64,000 bases of DNA, from positions 186,001 through 250,000 of the forward strand of contig NZ_KB894493.1 in NCBI RefSeq assembly GCF_000374485.1. The letters run 5' to 3'. The notes under the pieces are model-generated. The model made no database searches and was not told the origin of the DNA. It saw nothing but the letters and a program-made list of their open reading frames with translations. This document shows positions 46,735 through 56,111 of the stretch, piece by piece (the stretch's first letter is position 1; each line of letters begins with the position of its first letter). The stretch comes from Algicola sagamiensis DSM 14643 (GTDB taxonomy: Bacteria > Pseudomonadota > Gammaproteobacteria > Enterobacterales > Alteromonadaceae). The translations under genes and the position numbers were made by a program.

Positions 46735-47562
46735 CTAAGGCTTCCTCCTTTTCGGCCTGAAATACGCTGTATTGGCGTAAAATAATTCCTGTTGATTGTC
46801 ATCATACCAGCCAGGAATCCCTAAAAACGGGATGGGTGACATTATCTTGTTATTATTCAATAGGTCCTCTGATTGTATGAGTGTCTCTAGTTGAGCATCC
46901 AGTTGTTGATATACTTGCCATAATGGCAATGAGAAGAATGATGACGCAACTGGAACAAACAGCGCTTTTCCTGTCAATCCAAGATAAGGTTTTGTTGCCA
47001 TTTCATAGTTCGCATGACCAAACATAAACGGGTGGATACTTTCCCCCCAAGCATCACGAGACTGCCAAAAAGCCTGATGCCATTCATGGGCCTGAAGCTT
47101 ATCGCGCCAATCTGGCTCCGAAATCGCCATCACAACACCACATTCATCAAACAGTGTAATGGCGTTTCTACGATCCGTCCGCACCGAATGACCATATGCT
47201 TTGATATCCTGAATATGCAATTGATTCAATAACGCTTTTGTTTTTGGGAAAAGGCACCAAATCAATGCGCCAAATAGATCATGCCAATTATCCACCCGAG
47301 TGGGAATCGTGCCATCTTCAAAGATGATTTGCTCATAATATCTTCCATGAAAATCTTCTCCCGGGAATTGATCAATAAAGCGAATTGATTCACCGTTCGA
47401 ATTGACCACACCTTCTGGTAAACAACGGGTTAACTCCTGCCCACGGGGCCAGCTTTTCCAATGCTCCCATGGAAAAAGTGACTTTAAGTCGCGAAATAAG
47501 CCAAATTGGTCTAAAAAGTATGTTGACCACTCGGTTAACGGTTGAAAACGCTGCTGTGTCAT
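46735..47562 (-). CDS. DUF3025 family protein
   Basis: A 275-residue soluble protein, rich in Trp, with RVDNWHDLFGALIWCLFPKTK and SDWRDKLQ-like segments (here EPDWRDKLQAHEW), matching DUF3025 of gammaproteobacteria. Function is unknown. ATG 47562 has GAGG 5 bases upstream and is preferred to 47586. It directly precedes the ABC exporter genes. Confidence 0.85.
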   Translation of the reverse strand: MTQQRFQPLTEWSTYFLDQFGLFRDLKSLFPWEHWKSWPRGQELTRCLPEGVVNSNGESIRFIDQFPGEDFHGRYYEQIIFEDGTIPTRVDNWHDLFGALIWCLFPKTKALLNQLHIQDIKAYGHSVRTDRRNAITLFDECGVVMAISEPDWRDKLQAHEWHQAFWQSRDAWGESIHPFMFGHANYEMATKPYLGLTGKALFVPVASSFFSLPLWQVYQQLDAQLETLIQSEDLLNNNKIMSPIPFLGIPGWYDDNQQELFYANTAYFRPKRRKP

Positions 47563-47774
47563 GGGACCTCTCAAAATAGAACACACCTTTTTACTGGATC
47601 CGTCAGCATTCGTAAACCCGTTATTTGTAAACTTTTATATCATTGTTGAGGAAATCGGCTACTTTTCCCTTTTTTTGAAAAATAACTTGCAATCGCCCAC
47701 ATATTTTTGCACATTCGAGGGAGCCAAATCGTCAGTATATTTTGATTGAATAACACGAAAGGAGTAAAAATACT

Positions 47775-49451
47775 ATGTGTGCTATTTTTGGAATATTGGA
47801 CATCAAGACTGATGTCTCTGCATTGCGCGAGCAAGCGTTGCAACTCTCAAAACTTTTGCGTCACCGCGGACCAGATTGGTCTGGCATCTGGAATAATTCT
47901 AACGCGATTTTGGCTCATGAGCGTTTAGCAATTGTTGATATCAACAATGGCGCACAACCGTTATTCAATCACAATCGAAATCACATCCTTGCAGTTAATG
48001 GCGAAATTTATAATCACAAAGCGCTCGAAAGTGCGTTAGAAGTTGATTACAAATTCCAAACAGAGTCAGATTGTGAAGTCATTTTAGCTTTGTACGAGCA
48101 AGAAGGTGAAGCTTTTATCGACAAGTTGAACGGGATGTTTGCATTCATTCTTTATGATGAATCAAAAAACCGCTACCTCATCGCTCGCGATCATATGGGG
48201 ATTATCCCGCTATATTATGGCTACGATGAGCACGGAAATTTTTATGTCGCATCAGAAATGAAAGCACTCACGCCTGTTTGCAAACAGATCAAAGAATTCC
48301 CCCCTGGGCATTTCCTGGATAGTCTACAAGGTGAAATCAAACCATATTACCAGCGTGACTGGATGGAATATTCTGCAGTCGAAAACAATGCAGCTGATCC
48401 AAAAGATATTCGTGAAGCACTCGAAGCTGCAACCAAGCGTCATTTGATGTCAGACGTCCCTTATGGCGTTTTGTTATCTGGTGGTCTGGATTCATCAGTG
48501 ATTTCAGCAATTGCGCAAAAATTTGCAGCGAAGCGGATTGAAGAAGAAGATCAAGAAAAAGCTTGGTGGCCACAGTTGCACTCTTTTGCTGTTGGCTTGA
48601 AAGGCTCACCCGATTTGATTGCTGCACAAAAGGTAGCGGATGCGATTGGTACAATCCACCATGAGATCAATTTTACGGTTCAGGAAGGGATCGATGCTGT
48701 CAGAGACGTCATCTATTTCTTAGAGACCTACGATGTCACGACCATTCGCGCCTCCACACCAATGTATTTAATGGCTAGAAAAATCCGTGCGATGGGAATC
48801 AAAATGGTATTATCTGGAGAGGGTTCGGACGAAATATTTGGTGGTTACCTTTACTTCCATAAGGCACCAAATGCACAAGAGTTGCATGAAGAAACAATTC
48901 GTAAACTCAAACGTCTGCATATGTTTGATTGCCTACGTGCCAACAAATCGATGTCAGCTTGGGGTGTCGAAGCACGAGTTCCATTCCTCGATAAAGAATT
49001 TCTGGACGTCGCGATGTCTATCAATCCGCAAGCAAAAATGTGTGTTGATGGCAAAATGGAAAAACACATCCTCCGGGAAGCATTTGATGGCGAGATTCCA
49101 GACGAAGTTCTTTGGAGGCAAAAGGAGCAATTCTCTGATGGCGTTGGCTATTCCTGGATTGATAACCTAAAAGAATACGCCGAGGACAAGGTCTCTGATC
49201 AGCAACTCGAATCTGCTGCATTTCGCTTTACGCATAACACGCCAGAAACAAAAGAAGCGTATTTATATCGCACTATTTTTGAAGAGCACTTTCCACAAGC
49301 TGCTGCTGTTGAATGTGTACCAGGCGGAAAGTCCGTCGCTTGTAGTACACCTGAAGCTCTCAAATGGGATGAATCATTCCAAAATAACGCAGACCCAAGT
49401 GGCCGTGCAATGGTCAGTGTTCACATGGATGCTTATGCTCAAGACAAATAG
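47775..49451 (+). CDS. asnB: Asparagine synthetase B (glutamine-hydrolysing)
   Basis: A 558-residue enzyme with N-terminal glutaminase beginning MCAIFG, where Cys2 is the nucleophile, and synthetase domain with the pyrophosphate loop LLSGGLDSSVIS near residue 235. It makes asparagine from aspartate, glutamine and ATP. RBS AGGAG precedes the ATG. Length is as in E. coli AsnB. A GC-rich hairpin follows. Confidence 0.97.
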   Translation: MCAIFGILDIKTDVSALREQALQLSKLLRHRGPDWSGIWNNSNAILAHERLAIVDINNGAQPLFNHNRNHILAVNGEIYNHKALESALEVDYKFQTESDCEVILALYEQEGEAFIDKLNGMFAFILYDESKNRYLIARDHMGIIPLYYGYDEHGNFYVASEMKALTPVCKQIKEFPPGHFLDSLQGEIKPYYQRDWMEYSAVENNAADPKDIREALEAATKRHLMSDVPYGVLLSGGLDSSVISAIAQKFAAKRIEEEDQEKAWWPQLHSFAVGLKGSPDLIAAQKVADAIGTIHHEINFTVQEGIDAVRDVIYFLETYDVTTIRASTPMYLMARKIRAMGIKMVLSGEGSDEIFGGYLYFHKAPNAQELHEETIRKLKRLHMFDCLRANKSMSAWGVEARVPFLDKEFLDVAMSINPQAKMCVDGKMEKHILREAFDGEIPDEVLWRQKEQFSDGVGYSWIDNLKEYAEDKVSDQQLESAAFRFTHNTPETKEAYLYRTIFEEHFPQAAAVECVPGGKSVACSTPEALKWDESFQNNADPSGRAMVSVHMDAYAQDK

Positions 49452-49496
49452 TGTTGTCATACTCCTTCATACAAAATAGTATGAGGCACAAAGCAC

Positions 49497-49516
49497 GAAG
49501 CCCCTTTCGGGGCTTC
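49497..49516. terminator. Hairpin after asnB
   Basis: Perfect 8-base stem GAAGCCCC / GGGGCTTC with TTTC loop, 46 bases past the asnB stop and just before the convergent rmf gene end. T-runs are poor. Confidence 0.7.
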
Positions 49517-49549
49517 ATGCTGTATGGTTAAATATGTAATGTAACTTTG

Positions 49550-49729
49550 TTATAGTTTGTTGTAATACCCCGTGGCTCTCGCGTCAATCGCTTCTCGCCA
49601 TCCCCCTAACCACTCTGACTTTGTTTCTGAACTATGGTATGGACACATCTCTTTTGAACGTCCACTTGCTCCTGCTTTGTACCCTTGACTATGGGCTCTT
49701 TCCAAACGGTCTCTTTTTTGACGTTTCAT
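49550..49729 (-). CDS. rmf: Ribosome modulation factor
   Basis: A 59-residue basic protein closely matching E. coli Rmf: KRQKRDRLERAHSQGYKAG, GRSKEMCPY and EWLGGWREAIDAR. Rmf pairs 70S ribosomes into inactive 100S dimers in stationary phase. The true start is ATG 49729 with GAGGAAG upstream; a GTG 15 bases earlier would overlap that site. Three short repeats lie just upstream. Confidence 0.96.
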   Translation of the reverse strand: MKRQKRDRLERAHSQGYKAGASGRSKEMCPYHSSETKSEWLGGWREAIDARATGYYNKL

Positions 49730-49750
49730 AGGCAACTTCCTCACCTTGTT

Positions 49751-49800
49751 ACTATTGCTTTAAAAAACTATTGCTTTAAAAAAACTATCGCTTAAAAAAC
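49751..49800. repeat. Three imperfect tandem repeats upstream of rmf
   Basis: ACTATTGCTTTAAAAA is repeated twice, then a third degenerate copy ACTATCGCTTAAAAAA. They occupy the 5' leader or promoter of rmf; no function is clear. The 49730-50025 gap holds no gene. Confidence 0.65.
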
Positions 49801-50025
49801 TGTGTGAATAAAAACTTGCTTATCTGTCTATATAAACTATTTACCAGTACAAATTGCATTGCAACAGTTTTTTTGACCCACAATTTCCTTGTTTGTTCTA
49901 AGTCAATGAATATTTGTATTTATATTTTTCAGTTATATGAAATTCATCTAAATGTAATCTTTTAAGATCGGCTCCTTATAACCAAAACCTAAACAAATGA
50001 TTGAGAGTTTAACTATGAATTCAGA

Positions 50026-50973
50026 CTAACTCGCGAGGTCTTCCAGTTGCCTCATAGAAGTAAATGCACCTGGCGAATGCGCAGCTCTCACACCACAACG
50101 AATTGCCAAATCTAAACAGTCTTCAAGTTCTGCTCGGCACATCAAAAATGTCGTGAGATATTGGAGAGATATTTCCCGCAAAGAAAACGAAAAAAGCAGA
50201 CCGGCTATAAACGCATCTCCAGAGGCTGACATGCCAACAGATTCTGTCTGTGGAATTGGGATCATTCCTTGGTAATTCGGTGTCATGTATCGAATTGTTA
50301 GTCCGTTGTGAGTCACCAGAATCAGTTTGACACCTGAATTAAAACAAGTCTGAAATAGCTCTTCTTCATCAGAAAACTCCGAGAAATAAGCAAGCTCTTT
50401 TTGCGTAAACTTCACAATATCTGACTGATAGCAAAACTTGAGAATTTCCGCCCTTGGGTTTCGTTGTTCATCCCATTGGCTTTCATTGAAGCTGACATCA
50501 AAACTAATGATCGACCTAAAGTCCTTGGCAAGCATGACCCCTGTTTCAGTGGCATCAGAGATGTTTTTTTCCGAGAGTGTGCTAGAGCAAAAATGGAAAA
50601 TATCGCTTTGCTGAAAAGCTTCTATTTGGAAGTTATCCTGCTCAAACAGCAGATCTGCTGATGGTGTTCGATAATCATGACTTCTCAACAAACCTCCTTG
50701 ATGTTGTGTCGTAAAAACAAGGCCTGTATTTGCTTCACTCGTTCGAACAATGTAATCCGTTATCACACCAAAGTCTTCTAACGATTGAAAAATATATTCC
50801 CCAAAAGGGTCATTCCCAATCATCCCTGTGAATGCACTCGTACCACCGAGTTGAGAAAATGCGACTGCAACATTAGCCGGCCCTCCTCCGGGGTGACGGA
50901 TATATAAATCCGGCTTATCCTGATTCACCAAAAAATGAATGATCACTTCACCAAAACATAGTAGCTTTAACAT
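50026..50973 (-). CDS. PfkB-family sugar kinase (fructokinase-like)
   Basis: A 315-residue ribokinase-fold kinase: start LCFGEVIIHFLVNQ, glycine motif GGGPANVAVAFSQLGG near residue 30, and the anion-hole/catalytic motif SASGDAFIAGLLF near 250, where the base Asp is in GD. The first motif suggests fructose or a similar sugar as substrate; this is inference. No sugar operon partners are adjacent, and the first motif GEVIIHF differs from the more usual GEvLiDf. Confidence 0.85.
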   Translation of the reverse strand: MLKLLCFGEVIIHFLVNQDKPDLYIRHPGGGPANVAVAFSQLGGTSAFTGMIGNDPFGEYIFQSLEDFGVITDYIVRTSEANTGLVFTTQHQGGLLRSHDYRTPSADLLFEQDNFQIEAFQQSDIFHFCSSTLSEKNISDATETGVMLAKDFRSIISFDVSFNESQWDEQRNPRAEILKFCYQSDIVKFTQKELAYFSEFSDEEELFQTCFNSGVKLILVTHNGLTIRYMTPNYQGMIPIPQTESVGMSASGDAFIAGLLFSFSLREISLQYLTTFLMCRAELEDCLDLAIRCGVRAAHSPGAFTSMRQLEDLAS

Positions 50974-51398
50974 GTCGGAGACTCTCCTGTCTATAAATTG
51001 AATTGTGACTTGGCACGCGGCACTTCCAGTGCTTTATTGCTTATGCTAAGTAAACGAAATACTGCTATTCCTCATTGCCAATGATGGTACCCATCAAGGT
51101 ATATGGACTTGATGATTGAACGTTGCAATCGAATCCAAAGGAATAGGGTTGGTGAGAAAGGAACGGACAGACCCCGGCATCACACAGCCAGCGAAACTCT
51201 GTACAAAAGCGAACGCGGCAACACCCAATATGTGCACCGGTTTCTAAAACAAGTTTTTTCTTTTCTCCCACCCCACATGCGCATACGACATGTGACACGC
51301 TCCGTAAGGCTAATTTCAAGAAAAGTTTTTAGCAATGAGCCATTGGTATTATTTTCACGGAAATCATTGAAATCCAGACCATTGACCAACCATCAGCG
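50974..51398. other. Intergenic region of 425 bases
   Basis: No convincing gene. A minus-strand frame of 84 residues with eight cysteines (51065-51319) has no ribosome site and no recognisable family. I treat the stretch as non-coding, but a decayed gene is possible. Confidence 0.35.
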
Positions 51399-51929
51399 CT
51401 ATTTCCGACGCAGGCTCTCATCAAGACGTTCATGAAAAACTTCCAGGACAGTCACTTTTTGTTTTTTGAAAACATACGCAGATATAATTAAGAGTCCGCA
51501 AAAAATTAGTAAGTTTTGCCAGCCGTTCAGAAGCCACTGCCTAGACCAAGAAAGGAGGAACACTTCATTGAATGGATAGAAGTAACTGATTGGCCATGTA
51601 TAACCATCTTCTCCTTTCGAACCAATCACATCACACAAAATGTGCAGATGAACAACGAATAGACTCAAAATAAAAACTTTACCTCTTTGCTGTGCTGCAA
51701 AAGCGGTCGCAAGAGTGGCAATGAAAATAGAAGCAATAAACCCATGACCAAGCACATGGTGATAATCTGAGTAATAGTGTGTCTTCCCTGATATCCAGTC
51801 CCAGATGATCCCTATCCCATCCAAATCAGGAGCAACACCTGATAGAGCAATCAAGCGGCGCTCTCGGGGCGCTGAAATCTTAGGGACTGTACATAGCCAG
51901 CTCATCAACAAATGTGACGTTGGCGTCAT
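51399..51929 (-). CDS. YdjM-like membrane-bound metal-dependent hydrolase family protein
   Basis: A 176-residue inner-membrane protein: MTPTSHLLMSWLC start, GVAPDLDGIG, YHHVLGHGFIAS and HILCDVIGSKG metal-type motifs (His/Asp), with four or more helices. Matches the YdjM/DUF457 group (PF04307), annotated as putative metal-dependent hydrolases. In E. coli YdjM is LexA-regulated, but I see no LexA box here. Substrate unknown. Confidence 0.8.
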   Translation of the reverse strand: MTPTSHLLMSWLCTVPKISAPRERRLIALSGVAPDLDGIGIIWDWISGKTHYYSDYHHVLGHGFIASIFIATLATAFAAQQRGKVFILSLFVVHLHILCDVIGSKGEDGYTWPISYFYPFNEVFLLSWSRQWLLNGWQNLLIFCGLLIISAYVFKKQKVTVLEVFHERLDESLRRK

Positions 51930-52039
51930 TTGTGGTTACCTCATGGGAATGTTTCTTGATCATGTCATCAATGGACACGCCCTTTGAGAATAAGTTCGCT
52001 CAATCGAATGACTTCTCTCCAGGAGAACAGTGTTTACGA

Positions 52040-53269
52040 TTAACGAGTGACAGAAATATCCTCATTTTCAAACTTTCTATATCTTTCGACAAAAAGTTCG
52101 ATAAGTTGATGGGAAGCCTCGACATAATTTGGATGATCCATTGTCAATGCTTGAATTGAGAGTGACCCCGTATCTGCTTCACAGATAATCGTCAATTGCA
52201 GGTGACGATCTTGAACTGCTTTTGTGACCGGGTACGATTTTATTCCTATGTCAGCTTGTGAACTCAAAGATGATAGTTTAACCACACTGAGTACGATCGG
52301 CATTTGGCTGATCGCTTTCAATGACTGTTCTTTCGGGATCACTTGACGCAAATCGACAGCATAATTTTCATTAATTTGCTGTAATTGTTGTTCATTAAAC
52401 CGACATAAATCCGCAAATGTTCGATGGCCTTCGTAGCGAACTGGTCGCTGCGCTGCATAATAGCCAATTGTTTTTCTTCCATATTGGTAAGTTAAATCAA
52501 CTGGCATGCCGATCAAAAAGTGTTCCCGTTGGCTTTGCTGAGTATAAGCGAGTTGAAAAATACTGAGAAACACCGCAGCCACTCCAGCTTCCATCTGCAT
52601 TGCCTTTTCCGTGAGCTGCTTATAACTCATCCCATGCAGTCGCTTTTCAATTCGATAACAAGGCGCTTGATTGATAGGCTCCACCGAGAGACTTGCAGGT
52701 TGGCAGAATGATAATTGTGTTCGCCAAAACTCTTCGCAGCATGTTTGCGGCAAAAATCTGTTCTGAAGTTTTTCGAATCCACTTGAAACACTTCGTTCTT
52801 GGTGTTTCAAGCTTAATCCTTGTGTCAATTCACGAAAAAATACGACAAACGAACGAACATCACAGATCACATGATGCATGACAAGGCTTAACTGAGTTTC
52901 TTCATCAAGTGGAAAAGCAATCAGACGCCATGGAGGTGTTTTTTCAAGCACAAAAGGCTGCTGCGTTTTCTGTTCAACCAAAGCTTCCCTATCTGATGCA
53001 CAAGAATATGGCATATATGTAAAATCAATTGCAACTTCCTCAGCAGCGAAGCAGAGTGATTTGTTTGGCATCATGGATTCAGGGAAAATCATTCTAAGAG
53101 TCGGCTGCTTATAAATGCACTGTTGAAGTGCTTGAATGAGGTATTCTTGTGAAATCACTCGATTGACTGAGATCGTAAAACAATAGTTTGAAAACCGTTT
53201 GTTTTCACACTGTTGGAATAGCTCATATTCAATTTGCTGATCGGGTGTCAAAGCAACTCGATGTCTCAT
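52040..53269 (-). CDS. Stand-alone condensation-domain-like acyltransferase
   Basis: A 409-residue protein of the NRPS condensation/CoA-dependent acyltransferase fold. The active-site motif is HHVICDVRS near residue 132, retaining H-H-x3-D but with V for the usual G. A later PVDLTYQYGRKTIGYYAAQRPVRYE segment matches the second core motif. It may transfer the ACP-bound acyl chain to an amine or alcohol acceptor. Last gene of a six-gene operon; its ATG overlaps the ligase stop by 4 bases. Confidence 0.82.
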   Translation of the reverse strand: MRHRVALTPDQQIEYELFQQCENKRFSNYCFTISVNRVISQEYLIQALQQCIYKQPTLRMIFPESMMPNKSLCFAAEEVAIDFTYMPYSCASDREALVEQKTQQPFVLEKTPPWRLIAFPLDEETQLSLVMHHVICDVRSFVVFFRELTQGLSLKHQERSVSSGFEKLQNRFLPQTCCEEFWRTQLSFCQPASLSVEPINQAPCYRIEKRLHGMSYKQLTEKAMQMEAGVAAVFLSIFQLAYTQQSQREHFLIGMPVDLTYQYGRKTIGYYAAQRPVRYEGHRTFADLCRFNEQQLQQINENYAVDLRQVIPKEQSLKAISQMPIVLSVVKLSSLSSQADIGIKSYPVTKAVQDRHLQLTIICEADTGSLSIQALTMDHPNYVEASHQLIELFVERYRKFENEDISVTR

Positions 53270-54930
53270 TCCGTCACCTCTAATTCATCACCAAACACAA
53301 AGAAAAGCTCGTCCTGAAAACAGCCTTGTGCAAACTCCTCAGCCATTTTTTTTCTTTGAAACTTTCCGCTCGGTGTTCGTAGCAGACGATTTGCATAACA
53401 CACACCTCCAACCCAATCCACAAATCCAAGTTGTTCAACAATCCGGTTCATTCTTGCCTGAAGCTGGATACACTTCTCCATCGTTGGCTGGCGCATTTCA
53501 ACCAGCAGGAAAAGCTGTTCTTTCCCATTCAAAAGCATATTCGTCGCAATACACCGTCCTCTGTAAACCTCATCACAAAGTTTGATTTGTGCTTCAACAT
53601 CCTCAGGAAACAAGTTCATTCCATTGACAATAAGCAGTTCCTTTTTACGTCCGACGATATAAAGCTCACCACCATCAATAAATCCAAGATCACCAGTCTT
53701 GACCCAAATTCGACCATATTCATCCTGATAGGTGGATGACAAATCAATTTGTCCATCCCGCCAATAGCCTCTAATCACTGATGGACCTGATATTTCTATT
53801 TCATCGACTGGAGAAAGTTGATCCTGCTCTGGTGTAAGGAGGTATTTTCCAACTTTGATTGACATTCCTGAGACTGGAAAACCAACAGAAACAATTTGCC
53901 GCCCTTCGTATGATCTGACTTGATTTAATGATTGATCCAGTTTAGGAAAACTGACAGCAAGTGTCGCTTCTGCCATGCCATAGACAGGAAGAATAACATT
54001 TGGTTTTAACTGCATGGGCGAGAAGTATGCTTGAAACTGCTCAATCAACTCAGCACTCACTTGTTCTGAGCCATTGAGCATGACCCGAATCGAACTCAAG
54101 TCAATTTCAAAAGCATCCTTCTCCCTGACCGTATCTAACATATATTGATACGAAAAATTTGGACCAACATAAACCGTCGCATGATAAGATTTTATTGCTT
54201 TTAGCCATCTTACTGGTGACTTTACAAATTCAGCTGGCGTAGACAGCACCATTTTGCTCTGACAGATGATCCCTACAAGAAATGCGATCAGCCCCATATC
54301 ATGGGAAAGTGGCAGCCAGCTAAAGTAACAGTCACTAGAAGAAAACAATGCAGAGTCTTGAATAGCTTGGCAGCCTGACAAAACCTGACTTTGCGTTAAT
54401 ATCACACCTTTCGGATGAGCCGTGGATCCAGATGTATATTGTAAAACTGCAATGTCATCTTCCCCAATAGCTGGCATTTGGTAAGGAAATGAAACCGTAT
54501 CATCCATGAGTTCCGAGATACATAAATAATTAATATGACTGTCCTGTTCTTCACCCTGCTCAAAATAGCGCTGATATGCTGGCCCACCAAGGACGAGATC
54601 GACATGCGCATCTTGGGTGATAGCGCGGAGGCGTTCAATAGAACGTTGCTTTTGACGACCAAATTCTGGAGAAGGTAAGGGAACCAAAGTTGCCCCCGAA
54701 AGGATCACGGATAAAAGGCCAATGACTCCTTCTGGTGTCGCAGGACAGACCACAGCAACACGCTTTCCGGGGTATATATGATTCGCGTGCAGGATGCTCA
54801 CTGCATTGAATATCGCTGTTCTTAGCGCTTCGAACCGAATAGACTCACTACGATAAAATGATAATAGTTGCGCATCCGGAGTTTCCTTCAGCGCATTGTA
54901 TACCTGAAAACAAAGAGTATTTTGGATCAA
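53266..54930 (-). CDS. Fatty acyl-AMP ligase (FAAL-type)
   Basis: A 554-residue adenylating enzyme. The loop LQYTSGSTAHPKGV lies near residue 165, the YGMAEATLAVS motif follows, and the hinge WVKTGDLGFIDGGELYIVGRKKELLIVNG and C-terminal GKFQRKK are present. The wording matches FAALs, which activate fatty acids and load them onto an ACP rather than CoA; the ACP gene is adjacent and overlaps by 4 bases. This is probably the entry enzyme of the pathway. Confidence 0.88.
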   Translation of the reverse strand: MIQNTLCFQVYNALKETPDAQLLSFYRSESIRFEALRTAIFNAVSILHANHIYPGKRVAVVCPATPEGVIGLLSVILSGATLVPLPSPEFGRQKQRSIERLRAITQDAHVDLVLGGPAYQRYFEQGEEQDSHINYLCISELMDDTVSFPYQMPAIGEDDIAVLQYTSGSTAHPKGVILTQSQVLSGCQAIQDSALFSSSDCYFSWLPLSHDMGLIAFLVGIICQSKMVLSTPAEFVKSPVRWLKAIKSYHATVYVGPNFSYQYMLDTVREKDAFEIDLSSIRVMLNGSEQVSAELIEQFQAYFSPMQLKPNVILPVYGMAEATLAVSFPKLDQSLNQVRSYEGRQIVSVGFPVSGMSIKVGKYLLTPEQDQLSPVDEIEISGPSVIRGYWRDGQIDLSSTYQDEYGRIWVKTGDLGFIDGGELYIVGRKKELLIVNGMNLFPEDVEAQIKLCDEVYRGRCIATNMLLNGKEQLFLLVEMRQPTMEKCIQLQARMNRIVEQLGFVDWVGGVCYANRLLRTPSGKFQRKKMAEEFAQGCFQDELFFVFGDELEVTE

Positions 54931-55178
54931 AGTGATTCTTCTTCAACGTATTGGCTGGCTATATATGCAAATAAATCAGAAAATGTTTCTAACTCAAAGA
55001 TTTGTTCTTCAGAAATTGTGACACCGTAACACTTTTCAATTGATGCGATGATTTTCAGCATTTTTAATGAAGAGCTGACCACATCGGTGAGGATCATCTC
55101 ATCTGTAATTTCAAAGTCTGGCTCGTTGATTTGAGATCGAAACAACTGCAAAATTTCATTTTTTATTTTATCGTTCAT
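54927..55178 (-). CDS. Acyl carrier protein
   Basis: An 83-residue acidic four-helix protein. The phosphopantetheine serine lies in TDVVSSSLKMLKII near residue 37; the residue before it is Ser instead of the usual Asp (SSL for DSL). It starts 4 bases after the methyltransferase stop side and overlaps the ligase gene, so it is almost certainly dedicated to that ligase. Confidence 0.88.
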   Translation of the reverse strand: MNDKIKNEILQLFRSQINEPDFEITDEMILTDVVSSSLKMLKIIASIEKCYGVTISEEQIFELETFSDLFAYIASQYVEEESL

Positions 55179-55181
55179 ATT

Positions 55182-56111
55182 TTACCTCATTAAGATTGCG
55201 GCGTAGTTCATGGCATTTTTTTCTGAATCAATAGAAACACTTCTATCAATCGGTAAGACAAGCTCATCAACGATTTGAAATTCTTCTCTAAGGAGCTTTC
55301 TCACATCTTCTGCATTGCGAAAAAGATAGACATGGTCCGTACTTGCAGCCCATATCGCTGTCGTGATAAATACCTGACCGTTCGTTGTTAAATGTTGCTT
55401 CAAGATCCGAAGGACCTCATCTGGGTGATTCACATGTTCAATCAATTCACCGCAAATGATCCGATCGAATGGCTCACCTTCCGACAAATCGAATAGATTT
55501 TTATTTTGGAATGTGGCATCAGGCGCATTCAACAAGGCATGCGTCATCCCCGCAAACTCAATCGCCACCGAACTCAGGTCGAGACTGAGTCCTTCCCAAT
55601 GTTTCATTTTTCTCATGAAATCAGACAAGAAAAAGCCTGTACCAGAAGGAACCTCTAAGACCCTGCCATTTTCAGGTGCTCCAGCAAGAAATTGATCACG
55701 AAAAAAGTAAATGATCTGCCGGTGGTTTCGCCAAAACGCCTGACTCATGAGTAATGCTTGCAAATATTGTTTCGCTTCATCTGGACTGCTGAGTGTTTTC
55801 TCGAATGCTTCCACAGCACTTTGGTAACGGTATTGTCCTGTACGCTCTAAATACATTTGTTCCTTGAGGAACTCCTTGCACATACGCGTAAAGCTTTGTA
55901 AATAATCAACATATTCATTTCCATTTCCCAATGCATGCGCCAACGCAATCTCGCATATTTCCTGTATCAAGTGCTTATCTTGAGGCGACAATTCATCATC
56001 AAGTAAATTTGCCGTTGAAAAATTCATACCCAGTTGACACTTGGTCAGGTGAAAAAGCTGTGAATAATCAGAAGGTCCCCTTTCATCATTTATCAACTGA
56101 CTGACGGACAT
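55182..56111 (-). CDS. SAM-dependent methyltransferase
   Basis: A 309-residue class I methyltransferase. The SAM motif VLEVPSGTGFFLSDF is near residue 150, an acidic residue follows in GLSLDLSS, and RIICGELIEHVNHPDEVLR is a typical post-motif (IEHV). The N-terminal 140 residues are helical and not recognised. It overlaps the desaturase by 19 bases. The target (hydroxyl, carboxyl or carbon) is unknown. Confidence 0.85.
   Translation of the reverse strand: MSVSQLINDERGPSDYSQLFHLTKCQLGMNFSTANLLDDELSPQDKHLIQEICEIALAHALGNGNEYVDYLQSFTRMCKEFLKEQMYLERTGQYRYQSAVEAFEKTLSSPDEAKQYLQALLMSQAFWRNHRQIIYFFRDQFLAGAPENGRVLEVPSGTGFFLSDFMRKMKHWEGLSLDLSSVAIEFAGMTHALLNAPDATFQNKNLFDLSEGEPFDRIICGELIEHVNHPDEVLRILKQHLTTNGQVFITTAIWAASTDHVYLFRNAEDVRKLLREEFQIVDELVLPIDRSVSIDSEKNAMNYAAILMR

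Noticed and set aside
51065-51319. Cys-rich minus-strand frame of 84 residues
   Set aside because: No ribosome site, no hydrophobic core and no family; cysteines arise from GC-poor triplets by chance. Kept as a note because decay cannot be excluded.
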